The notes under the pieces are model-generated. The model saw nothing but the letters and a program-made list of their open reading frames with translations. It made no database searches and was not told where the DNA came from. Position numbers and translations under genes: made by a program. From Rhodococcus sp. KBS0724 (GTDB lineage Bacteria > Actinomycetota > Actinomycetes > Mycobacteriales > Mycobacteriaceae): a stretch of 64,000 nucleotides of DNA. Position 1 is the stretch's first letter. The number at the start of each line of letters is the position of its first letter. This document shows, piece by piece, positions 27,211 through 35,125 of the stretch. The DNA lies in contig NZ_VCBX02000001.1 in NCBI RefSeq assembly GCF_005938745.2, positions 2,824,001 to 2,888,000 on the forward strand, written 5' to 3'.

Positions 27211-28457
27211 CTACTCGACCCGACACACTCGAAGCCGCACTGGTTCGGTTCCGGTCCATCTTCGGCGAACTGGCAAAAGGTGCCGGTGAGCGTGATCTTG
27301 TCGGTGAACATCCGTACGAGCTGGTACAGGAGCTTGCCGACGCCGGATTCGGCAAGCTGCGGGTGCCCCGTGAATACGGCGGATTCGACGTTGACCTACC
27401 CACCTTGTTCGCCTTGCTCGCGGAGGCAGGCCAAGCCGATTCCAACGTGCCGCAGATCTGGCGCGGGCATTTCACCACTACGGAGATCCTGCGGTCGGAA
27501 ACCGATTCCGATGTGCGTCGGCAGTGGTTGGCCGCCGTCGCCGGCGGCGCGGTATTCGGCAACGCGCAGTCGGAGCCGGCCGATCGTGTGGCAGGTCTGG
27601 ATACAGGCTCGGGTTGGGGCACGATCACCACGCGGGTCAGGAAGAGTGACGCGGGCGAGCGAGTAGTCTCCGGCACCAAGTTCTACTCGACCGGCTCTCG
27701 CTTCGCCGATTACATTCGGGCGGCGGTTGTCGACGGCGACGGACACCGGGAGTTCGTGGTGCTGCCCGCCCGGCACCCGGGCGTGGACCACGTTGACGAC
27801 TGGGACGGCGTCGGGCAACGTCAGACTGGCAGTGGTACAACAGTTTTCACCGACGTCCCGGTGGAGTCCCACGGTGAGATCGGCCGCCACACCGAATCTC
27901 TGCGCGGACTGGACTCGTTCGTTCAGATCGTGCATCTGGCGAATCTGGTCGGGATTGCGCGCAGTGTGCTTGCCGAGACCGTCGACATCGTCCGGAATCG
28001 AACCCGCACCAGCCGACATGCGCTGACTCAGGACGCGGCAGCCGATCCGGACGTGCTCGGTGTTGTCGGAACGCTCTACTCCCGCACGCTCACCGCCGAG
28101 ACCTTGCTGGCTCACGCCGCGCGGCGACTCGAAGACGCGCATGGCACTGGCGACGAGGCCGACTACGCCGATGCCTATATCCAGTCCTCTGCAGCGCAGG
28201 TGGCGGTCATCGATGCCGTCCTTGCCAGTGCCACTGATGCCTTCAATGCCGGTGGTTCGTCAACGGCTCGCGCGCGAGTACATCTCGATCGGCACTGGCG
28301 GAACGCGCGCACTCTCGCGTCGCACAACCCGGTCATCTACAAGCCGAGGGTCATCGGCGACTACTACGTCAACGGAAACGCGCCGGTGTCAGGCTATTAC
28401 GCGGATCGACCGTCCGCCGCCGATGCCGACGGGGACATCGAAAGGGCTCAGTCGTGA
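27207..28457 (+). CDS. Acyl-CoA-dehydrogenase-fold monooxygenase, DszC/SfnB-like
   Basis: Protein of 416 residues with the acyl-CoA dehydrogenase fold and the features of the DszC/SfnB branch: LRVPREYGGFDVDLPTLFALLAEAGQADSNVPQIWRGHF near the N-terminus, VVSGTKFYSTGSRFADYIRAAVV in the barrel, and the C-terminal LDRHWRNARTLASHNPVIYKPRVIGDYYVNG. In DszC this fold uses FMNH2 and oxygen to oxidise a thioether. A reductase must supply FMNH2; one candidate is at 61178. It overlaps the ATPase and the next monooxygenase by four bases each, so uptake and oxidation are coupled. Confidence 0.85.
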   Translation: MTTRPDTLEAALVRFRSIFGELAKGAGERDLVGEHPYELVQELADAGFGKLRVPREYGGFDVDLPTLFALLAEAGQADSNVPQIWRGHFTTTEILRSETDSDVRRQWLAAVAGGAVFGNAQSEPADRVAGLDTGSGWGTITTRVRKSDAGERVVSGTKFYSTGSRFADYIRAAVVDGDGHREFVVLPARHPGVDHVDDWDGVGQRQTGSGTTVFTDVPVESHGEIGRHTESLRGLDSFVQIVHLANLVGIARSVLAETVDIVRNRTRTSRHALTQDAAADPDVLGVVGTLYSRTLTAETLLAHAARRLEDAHGTGDEADYADAYIQSSAAQVAVIDAVLASATDAFNAGGSSTARARVHLDRHWRNARTLASHNPVIYKPRVIGDYYVNGNAPVSGYYADRPSAADADGDIERAQS

Positions 28458-29701
28458 GCAGGCAACTGCACCTGAACGTCAACATCCTCAATGCCGGTGT
28501 GTTCGGAGGTTCCTGGCGGTTCCCGGATACCGACGCACTGGCGAGCTACACGATCGACCACTACACCTCGATCGCCAAGAAGGCCGAGGCTGCCAAGCTC
28601 GACGCGGTCTTCCTCGCCGACGGTCCATCGCTGGACCCGAGTATCAGGCACCGACCCGGCAACAACCTGGAGCCGACAACGGTGTTGGCGCGTGTGGCCG
28701 CACAGACCGACAAGATCGGACTGATCGGGACACTGTCGAGTTCGTACAACGATCCGGAAGAAATCGCCAGGCGGCTGGGCGACCTCGACTACGTCAGCGG
28801 CGGCCGATTCGGGTGGAACGTGGTGACAACGGCAGGTCCGGTCGCAGCACGCAACTTCGGCCACATCGGAGAGCCGGAGCACGGTCTCCGCTATCGCCGT
28901 GCCGCGAGTGTCGTCGAGCAGGTAGTGACCAGGTGGGGCGCGCGAACCGAACTCGTATCACCACAGGGGCGGCCGGTCATAGTGCAGGCGGGAGGTTCCA
29001 GTGACGGTAAGCGATTGGCCTCGCAGATAGGCGAGGTGATCTTCTCCGCTGAACAGGACTTGGACAGGGCACGAGCATTTCGCACCGAGATCCGGGAAGG
29101 TGCAAGGAAGTTCGGTCGTTCCCCGGACGAGGTAGTTGTTCTGCCGGGGCTGTCGACGGTGTTGGGCAGCACCGAGGCGGAGGCCATCGCGCGGCGGGAA
29201 CTGCTCGACGAACTGTTGCCCGACGCCTACGCGCGCGATCGCCTGGCCGGACAACTCGGGTCTTCCCTTGACGGGCTCGACGACGATCAGCCCATTCCAG
29301 CTGAGCTGCTGGGAAATCCAGACCACGCCGGCGGATCTCAGACGTTCTACCGGGTGGTGCTCGGCATCATCGAGCGTGAGAATCCGACCCTGCGTCAGTT
29401 GTTGAAGAAGCTCTCCGGAGGTGGTGGTCACCGCATTGTCGTGGGTACACCGGAACAGATCGCCGACGACATCGAGCGCTGGTACCGGTACGGCGCGGCG
29501 GACGGATTCAACGTGATGCCGGATGTGTTGCCTTCCGGGTTCGACGATTTTGCCGATCATCTTGTGCCCGAACTGCGCCGGCGAGGGCTGTTCCGCACCG
29601 AATACGAGGGGACAACCCTGCGTGATCATCTCGGGCTCGGCGTTCCGGGCGTTCCCCACAGCACCATCACAGACGAGTACCCGCTCGTGAGCGCGGAATG
29701 A
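28454..29701 (+). CDS. FMN-dependent monooxygenase, NtaA/SnaA/DszA family
   Basis: Luciferase-like monooxygenase of 415 residues. Family blocks are AAKLDAVFLADGPSLDPS, SSSYNDPEEIARRLGDLDYVSGGRFGWNVVTTAGPVAARNFG and RPVIVQAGGSSDGKRLASQIGEVIFSAEQDL. DszA cleaves a sulfone C-S bond using FMNH2, and NtaA and SnaA act on other substrates. Pairing with a DszC-like gene directly upstream mirrors the DszC-to-DszA order of chemistry. No DszB-type desulfinase is seen nearby, so it is not a dsz operon. The GTG start overlaps the previous stop by four bases. Confidence 0.88.
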   Translation: MSRQLHLNVNILNAGVFGGSWRFPDTDALASYTIDHYTSIAKKAEAAKLDAVFLADGPSLDPSIRHRPGNNLEPTTVLARVAAQTDKIGLIGTLSSSYNDPEEIARRLGDLDYVSGGRFGWNVVTTAGPVAARNFGHIGEPEHGLRYRRAASVVEQVVTRWGARTELVSPQGRPVIVQAGGSSDGKRLASQIGEVIFSAEQDLDRARAFRTEIREGARKFGRSPDEVVVLPGLSTVLGSTEAEAIARRELLDELLPDAYARDRLAGQLGSSLDGLDDDQPIPAELLGNPDHAGGSQTFYRVVLGIIERENPTLRQLLKKLSGGGGHRIVVGTPEQIADDIERWYRYGAADGFNVMPDVLPSGFDDFADHLVPELRRRGLFRTEYEGTTLRDHLGLGVPGVPHSTITDEYPLVSAE

Positions 29702-29711
29702 GGAGAAACAG

Positions 29712-30632
29712 ATGACTGTGTTCGTGGAGTTGGCGGTGGGTGATTCGGAGGGACAGGTGTCCGTCGCCGCCGCAGATGCAATCGCACGAGTTGCCCAGAG
29801 CGTGAACGCGAGTGGGATCAGACTTGTCGACGCCGTCGACGGTCGGCCCACGATCGATCCTTCGATCGTCGGCAGTTACCTGGCCGGTCGGTACGGCCAT
29901 CTCGGATACCTGATCGATGCGCGGACAACGCACAATGCGCCGTACAACCTGGCGCGGCGAGTGCTCTCGCTCGATCGCGCGACCGACGGCCGTGTGGGTG
30001 TTGTCCTTCAACCGGGAGACAGTGACGAGGTCAGCGCTGCGACAACGCCGGATCCGCCGGCGTCGGACCCCAGCGAGCGGTGGGTTGAATATGCGGAGAT
30101 CGTCTCGCGGCTGTGGGAGTCGTTTCCACGGGAAGCGCTGCTCGGAGACCAGGAGCGTGCCACCTTTGTCGACGACACGTTGATAGCTCCGATCAATCAC
30201 GAGGGTCGGTTCTATCGCGTGGCCGGACCGTTGGATGGACCGGCGTCGGTGCAAGGCCGGCCCGTGGTCGTCGCCGCGGCCCCTGTCGCTCTGGGATGGT
30301 CGCAGGTTGCGGTACTCGCCGACGTCGTCATCGTCGAGCGCGACAACATCGAGGGCGCGGACGCTGCCCTGTCGGCAGCCCTCGATTCCGCCGGGCGTCG
30401 GCGAACAGATGTCGCACTGCTGGCCAGACTGACCGGTGCCGTCGATGCGGTAGAACTCAAGAAGTGGGCGCCGGACAACGGTGTCGACGGTTTCGTTCTG
30501 GCAACAACCGGCCGTGACGACGCTGCGGTTCTGGACCTGGTGAGGGACGTGGTTCCTCAACTTGCGGGGCCGATCGGGCGCACGCTGCGTTCGACGCTCG
30601 CCTTGCGTGAGAGCGCGGAGGTGTTCGCGTGA
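29712..30632 (+). CDS. Short, diverged luciferase-like (LLM) protein
   Basis: Protein of 306 residues related to the DszA-type monooxygenases but shorter by about 100 residues. The block THNAPYNLARRVLSLDRATDGRVGVVLQPGD aligns with the THNAPYNLARR-LDHLSGGRxGWNVVT region of active relatives, yet WNVVT has become VVLQP. The ending QGRPVVVAAAPVALGWSQVAVLADVVIVERDN replaces the usual QAGGS motif. It may be a non-catalytic partner subunit, as in bacterial luciferase beta, or a decaying enzyme. It lies tightly in the operon, 10 bases after the previous gene and overlapping the next by four. Confidence 0.7.
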   Translation: MTVFVELAVGDSEGQVSVAAADAIARVAQSVNASGIRLVDAVDGRPTIDPSIVGSYLAGRYGHLGYLIDARTTHNAPYNLARRVLSLDRATDGRVGVVLQPGDSDEVSAATTPDPPASDPSERWVEYAEIVSRLWESFPREALLGDQERATFVDDTLIAPINHEGRFYRVAGPLDGPASVQGRPVVVAAAPVALGWSQVAVLADVVIVERDNIEGADAALSAALDSAGRRRTDVALLARLTGAVDAVELKKWAPDNGVDGFVLATTGRDDAAVLDLVRDVVPQLAGPIGRTLRSTLALRESAEVFA

Positions 30633-31867
30633 CGGCCGTGGATGTGTCTCCGGCATCTGCACCGGAACACGCTGGAGAACGTCAGGCGGAAAAGCTGACC
30701 GTCGCCGGAATCCGCGCAGCCGCCGCTCCGGTGTTGGCCCGACTCGGTGCCACTGTCCGGGTTCGTGAAGAGTCACGTGACTATGCGTTCGACGATGTTC
30801 GTGAACTTGCGGACCGCGGAATAGCGCTGACCGGTATTGCGACTGTCGACGGCGGCGGCGGTGGCACCGTCCGGGATGTCGTGGAACTTGTCATCGATAT
30901 CGCGCGCGCCGATTCCAATGTCGCACAGGCGCTTCGGCCGACATTTCTTGCCGCGAACCAGGTTGCCAGTCGTGAGGACGTTCCACTTCGGGAGATCAAT
31001 CTGGAGCGTCTACGCCAGCGGGCGCTGTTCGTAGGGACCGGTAACGAGCGCAACGGCGGGGCGAGCGGCAGCGTGTCCACCACAGCCCGCCGTGACGGCG
31101 ACGGTTATGTCGTGAACGGACGAAAGTTCTACTCGACCGGTGGTTTGTACGCGACGTATTTCTCTTCGCAAGCCGTCACCGAGGACGGAACCACCATCCG
31201 ATTCACCGTGCCGGTTGATCGCGCGGGAGTCGACCGGCGTGATGACTTCGACGCTATCGGCCAGCGGCTGACGCAGAGCGGTTCCACATGGTTCGACGAC
31301 GTGCGGGTGAGTGATGACGAGGTTGTCGTCGCGGGGGAGTCGCTCCCGGACAATCCGTGGCAGGGCTCTTTTGCGCAGCTCTATCTCGCTGCCGTACAGG
31401 CAGGTATCGCGGCGCGCGCACTCGATGATGCGGTGTGGTTCGTTCGGGAGCAGGCTCGCCCGATCAAGCACAGCTCGGCGACACGGAGTGTCGATGATCC
31501 GTATGTGCGTGCGACCGTCGGCGAACTCGGCGCGCGGGTACGGGCAGCACGTGCGGTGGTGTTGTCGGCCGCCGAAGAGCTCCAGAATCTGCGAGGGTTG
31601 ACGGGCGAGGACGCACGCCGGGCCGGTGCGAATGCGGCAGTTGCTGTTGCCGAATCAGGCGTCATAGCCATTGAATCCGCGCTTCGTGCTGCGGAATTGC
31701 TCTTCGACGTCGGTGGAGGCTCGATCACCAACCGGGAGTGGGGTTTCGACCGTCACTGGCGCAATGCCCGTACGGCCGCGAACCACAATCCGCGTCAATG
31801 GAAAGCGGCGGTTGCCGGTGCCTACCACCTCACGGGCGAAGAGCCCCCGACTACGGGGCTGTTCTGA
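30629..31867 (+). CDS. Acyl-CoA-dehydrogenase-fold monooxygenase, DszC/SfnB-like (second copy)
   Basis: Protein of 412 residues, paralogous to the enzyme at 27207. Shared features are YVVNGRKFYSTGGLYATYFSSQAV, the RRDDFDAIGQRLTQSGSTWFDDVRV segment and the C-terminal FDRHWRNARTAANHNPRQWKAAVAGAYHL. The first 60 residues are less conserved than in the other copy, and a Gly-rich VDGGGGGTVRDVV replaces YGGFDVDL. Two copies in one operon suggest two substrates or a heteromer. It overlaps the diverged LLM gene by four bases. Confidence 0.83.
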   Translation: MTAVDVSPASAPEHAGERQAEKLTVAGIRAAAAPVLARLGATVRVREESRDYAFDDVRELADRGIALTGIATVDGGGGGTVRDVVELVIDIARADSNVAQALRPTFLAANQVASREDVPLREINLERLRQRALFVGTGNERNGGASGSVSTTARRDGDGYVVNGRKFYSTGGLYATYFSSQAVTEDGTTIRFTVPVDRAGVDRRDDFDAIGQRLTQSGSTWFDDVRVSDDEVVVAGESLPDNPWQGSFAQLYLAAVQAGIAARALDDAVWFVREQARPIKHSSATRSVDDPYVRATVGELGARVRAARAVVLSAAEELQNLRGLTGEDARRAGANAAVAVAESGVIAIESALRAAELLFDVGGGSITNREWGFDRHWRNARTAANHNPRQWKAAVAGAYHLTGEEPPTTGLF

Positions 31868-31908
31868 ACACATGCGTGCACAGCACTATCGAAGGAGAAA
31901 GGGAACCA

Positions 31909-32940
31909 ATGACCATCGAGGTTGACCGCGTGCTCGGACGAACCGGGGTCCGGATCACTCCACTGACACTCGGGACGATGAACTTCGGACGCTGGCAGGA
32001 AGAAGGCGAGAGCCTTCGGATCATCTCGTCCGCTCTGGATTTGGGTGTCTTGGCGATCGACACGGCAGACGTGTATGCCCAGGGCGTGTCGGAGGAGATT
32101 GTCGGGAAAGCGATCGAAGGTCGGCGCGACGACGTGTTCCTCGCGACCAAGTTTCACGGCCAGATCGGGACCGACCCTCGCCACGCCGGAAATTCGCGCC
32201 GCTGGATCACGCGGGCGGTCGAGGACAGCTTGCGCAGGCTGAGGACCGACTACATCGACCTCTATCAGGCGCATCGCCCAGATCCGGATACGAGCCTGCT
32301 CGAGACGTTGCACTCGCTCAACGATCTGATCCGTCAGGGCAAGATCCGCTACTACGGAACGTCCGCTTTTCCGGCACACCTGCAGGTCGAAGCTCATTGG
32401 CTTGCAGAGAAATACGGCCTCGTCGCGCCGCACACCGAGCAGCTTCCCTACTCACTGCTGGTGCGGGGCGCCGAGCGCGAGGTGTTCCCGGTGGTGCGGA
32501 AGTACGGAGTTGGCGTCCTTTCGTACGGTCCGCTGGCTGCCGGATGGTTGTCGGGCAAGTATCGCGTGGGTGCGCAGCAACCTGAATCGGCACGAGCCGA
32601 CCTGATCCCGGGTCGCTTCGACGTGAGCAACCAACGCAACCAGCGCAAGCTCGTGGCGGCTGACGCGCTTGCTCAACTGGCGGAGGACAACGGAATTACG
32701 CTTGTCGATCTGTCGATCGGATTTGCCCTCAATCATCCGGCTATCAGCAGCGTCATCATCGGGCCACGAACGCAGGAACATCTCGAAGCGTATGTGAAGG
32801 CAGCGACCGTGCAGTTGAGCGATCAGATCCTGGACCGGATCGATGAGATCGTCGATCCGGGTACGCAATTCTCCGAGCGAGACACCGGCCGGGACACTCC
32901 TTCGTTGACACCGGCCGAGCTTCGCCGCAATCACCGCTGA
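31909..32940 (+). CDS. Aldo/keto reductase
   Basis: NAD(P)H-dependent TIM-barrel reductase of 343 residues. The catalytic Asp-Tyr-Lys-His set is visible in AIDTADVYAQG, ATKFHG and YQAHRPDPDTS. The C-terminal cofactor-binding part includes HPAISSVIIGPRTQEHLEAYVKA. Within this operon it may reduce an aldehyde or ketone released by oxidative C-S cleavage. The ATG at 31909 follows a strong AAGGAG site; 41 bases separate it from the preceding gene. Substrate unknown. Confidence 0.85.
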   Translation: MTIEVDRVLGRTGVRITPLTLGTMNFGRWQEEGESLRIISSALDLGVLAIDTADVYAQGVSEEIVGKAIEGRRDDVFLATKFHGQIGTDPRHAGNSRRWITRAVEDSLRRLRTDYIDLYQAHRPDPDTSLLETLHSLNDLIRQGKIRYYGTSAFPAHLQVEAHWLAEKYGLVAPHTEQLPYSLLVRGAEREVFPVVRKYGVGVLSYGPLAAGWLSGKYRVGAQQPESARADLIPGRFDVSNQRNQRKLVAADALAQLAEDNGITLVDLSIGFALNHPAISSVIIGPRTQEHLEAYVKAATVQLSDQILDRIDEIVDPGTQFSERDTGRDTPSLTPAELRRNHR

Positions 32941-32946
32941 CTTGTC

Positions 32947-32957
32947 GAAAACTACTG
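32947..32957 (+). promoter_or_regulatory. Second copy of GAAAACTACTG
   Basis: Exact 11-base repeat of 21784-21794, located 17 bases before the YghZ-like start. A third, weaker relative (GAAAACTGTTG) is at 36527-36537. It may be a regulator site or an internal promoter element. Confidence 0.3.
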
Positions 32958-32973
32958 AAAGACTATAAAACTC

Positions 32974-34005
32974 ATGAGCTATGGCACCTTCGAAACCACC
33001 TACACCGCTGACGCCGACCGCTACACCAAGATCCCGTACCGCAGAAGTGGTGCGTCCGGGCTCGATCTTCCGGCGTTCTCTTTCGGACTGTGGCAGAAGT
33101 TCGGTACCGATTACGCGTACGAGACGCAGCGGGAGATCATCCTGCACGCTTTTGATCTCGGGATCACCCACTTCGACAATGCGGACCGCTACGGCCCCCC
33201 GCACCGCGCTGCGCAGAAGAACTTCGGGAGGGTTCTCGCCAAGGACTTGGCGTCCTACCGGGACGAGATCATCCTGTCGACCAAGGCGGGGAACGCGATA
33301 GGACCCAGCCCGTACCTCAAGGGCGGCTCTCGCAAGTCCCTTCTGGCCTCGCTCGATCACAGCCTGCGTGACTTCGGCACGGACTACGTGGATATCTTCT
33401 ACAGCCACAGCCCGGATCTGTCGACTCCCCTCGAAGAGACTGTCGGAGCACTTGTGTCGGCGGTGCAGCAGGGTAAGGCCCTGTACGTGGGACTCTCGAA
33501 CTATCTCCCCGAACGTGCGCACGAGGCCGCAGTGTTACTGCGCGAGGCTGGTGTTCCACTGCTCATCCACCAGCCGAGGTACTCGATCTTCGATCGGCGC
33601 ATCGAACAGAACGGATTGCTCGAGCTGGCGCAAGAGGACGGCTTCGGTCTGGTCGTGTATTCGCCGCTGGCTCAAGGCTTGCTCACGAACAAGTACCTGG
33701 AGACCATCCCGGCTGATGCCCGGGCAGTCAACAGCACGTTCCTTAGCCCTGATGTCCTCACCGACACCTACCGGCAGCGTGCGTCCGAGCTCAACAAACT
33801 GGCTGAATCGCGTGGACAGTCGTTGGCGCAGTTGGCGCTTCAATGGGTTTTGCGGCAGCCCGCGGTCACGTCGGCGCTGGTGGGAGCCAGCTCGACGTGG
33901 CAGCTCGACCACAATCTGCAGGCTCTGAGCTTCCCGGACTTGACGGATGAGGAACTCGCAATCATCGAAGAGCACGGTGTCCATGGCACCGGGCTGAACC
34001 TCTGA
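32974..34005 (+). CDS. Aldo/keto reductase, YghZ-like
   Basis: Reductase of 343 residues in the YghZ/Kv-beta-like branch, recognised by YRRSGASGLDLPAFSFGLWQKFG at the N-terminus. Catalytic residues are in HFDNADRYGPPHRAAQ, STKAGNA and FYSHSPDLSTP. The C-terminus has the cofactor motif VTSALVGASSTWQLDHNLQAL. YghZ reduces glyceraldehyde 3-phosphate and methylglyoxal, but here an organosulfur-derived carbonyl is more likely by context. The short leader before it (32941-32973) carries the GAAAACTACTG motif also found in the divergent region at 21.8 kb. Confidence 0.86.
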   Translation: MSYGTFETTYTADADRYTKIPYRRSGASGLDLPAFSFGLWQKFGTDYAYETQREIILHAFDLGITHFDNADRYGPPHRAAQKNFGRVLAKDLASYRDEIILSTKAGNAIGPSPYLKGGSRKSLLASLDHSLRDFGTDYVDIFYSHSPDLSTPLEETVGALVSAVQQGKALYVGLSNYLPERAHEAAVLLREAGVPLLIHQPRYSIFDRRIEQNGLLELAQEDGFGLVVYSPLAQGLLTNKYLETIPADARAVNSTFLSPDVLTDTYRQRASELNKLAESRGQSLAQLALQWVLRQPAVTSALVGASSTWQLDHNLQALSFPDLTDEELAIIEEHGVHGTGLNL

Positions 34006-34006
34006 G

Positions 34007-35104
34007 ATGACAGGCGTCGCAGCGCCGATCGGCGCCGGTGTTGCAGCGCCGATCGGCGCGGGCATCGAGGATGGACGACCGTTCCGGCTTAATTTCCTGC
34101 TCCACCTGGACCGGGATCTGTCACCAGCGGAGGCCTACCGCGAGGCGATCGAATTGTTCGTTGCCGTTGAGGAATTGGGCTACGACTCCGGGTGGGTGAT
34201 CCAGCGGCATTTCCGTCAGGGCAATGAACACATCTCGGCCCCGCTGGTGACACTGGCGGCGATCGCCCAGCACACAAGCAGGATTCGTTTGGGCACAGGG
34301 GTATTGGTGCTTCCGCTCGAGGATCCGCTGAAGGTTGCCGAAGACGCTGCGACGCTTGATGTGATCAGTAATGGGCGGTTGGAGTTGGGCCTGGGTTCAG
34401 GACCATTCCCGGGGGCATGGGAAGCGTTCGGGAGGGATCTCGCCGGCAAACAGCGGTTGGTTGACGAGTCGATCGACCGACTGCACAGCGTGCTGGAGGG
34501 GAAGTCCCTCAACAGCATCGGGGAGGTCCTGTATCCACCCGGCCAGGGTGTGCGGGATCGACTGTGGCAGGCAACGACGAGTGACCCCGAGCGCGCTCAT
34601 GCGGCGGCCGAAGCCGCGGCTCGGGCCGGCGACGGCTTGCAGTTGTCCAGGGCCAACACCTGGCGGGGCGGAAGTTCACGGGAGGCGCAGGAGCGGCAGG
34701 CGACGTGGATCGAGACCTACCGCGCGGCCTGGAACGACCGGGTGCGCTCACCGCGGGTGCAGGTATCGCGTGCGGTGTATCCACACCCGGACCGCGCAGC
34801 GGCGGTCCGGCTGGTGGCTCCGGGGGTGCGGCGTTGGCAGAGCTGGAACACGTCGGGTGAACCGACCCGCAGCCAGAGCGTCGAGGACTATCTTGCCGCA
34901 GACCGGGCGTTGATCGGACCCAGCGAGACGTTGGCAACCGAACTCGCAGCCGACCCGGCACTGCGTGACATCACAGACTTGCTGGTGAGCTTTGTGCCCG
35001 GCGTACCGGACCGGGATGAACATCTCCGGTTGCTCGAAACCAGCGCCCGGGAGCTGGCCCCGTTGTTGGGCTGGCGACCGGCAGCTGTGCCCGTTCCTTC
35101 ATAA
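34007..35104 (+). CDS. LLM-class flavin-dependent oxidoreductase
   Basis: Luciferase-like TIM-barrel protein of 365 residues of the LuxA/F420-type general branch: RLNFLLHLDRDLSPAEAYREAIELFVAVEELGYDSGWVIQRHF, RIRLGTGVLVLPLEDPLKVAEDAATLDVISNGRLELGLGSG. It differs from the DszA type in lacking the WNVVT block. The first 20 residues carry a tandem VAAPIGAG duplication that is not part of the fold. FMN or F420 could be the cofactor. Start ATG 34007 comes one base after the previous stop. Confidence 0.83.
   Translation: MTGVAAPIGAGVAAPIGAGIEDGRPFRLNFLLHLDRDLSPAEAYREAIELFVAVEELGYDSGWVIQRHFRQGNEHISAPLVTLAAIAQHTSRIRLGTGVLVLPLEDPLKVAEDAATLDVISNGRLELGLGSGPFPGAWEAFGRDLAGKQRLVDESIDRLHSVLEGKSLNSIGEVLYPPGQGVRDRLWQATTSDPERAHAAAEAAARAGDGLQLSRANTWRGGSSREAQERQATWIETYRAAWNDRVRSPRVQVSRAVYPHPDRAAAVRLVAPGVRRWQSWNTSGEPTRSQSVEDYLAADRALIGPSETLATELAADPALRDITDLLVSFVPGVPDRDEHLRLLETSARELAPLLGWRPAAVPVPS
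34016..34063 (+). repeat. Tandem 24-bp repeat in the LLM gene
   Basis: Two consecutive 24-bp units each encode VAAPIGAG at residues 4-19. The units differ at only a few bases, so the duplication is recent. It lengthens an unstructured N-terminus. Confidence 0.8.
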
Positions 35105-35125
35105 CCTGATTGTGAGATTTTTGCG

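Noticed and set aside
27207-31867. A dsz (dibenzothiophene desulfurisation) operon
   Set aside because: DszA- and DszC-like families are present, but the order, the duplicate copies, the importer and the absence of a DszB desulfinase do not fit dszABC.
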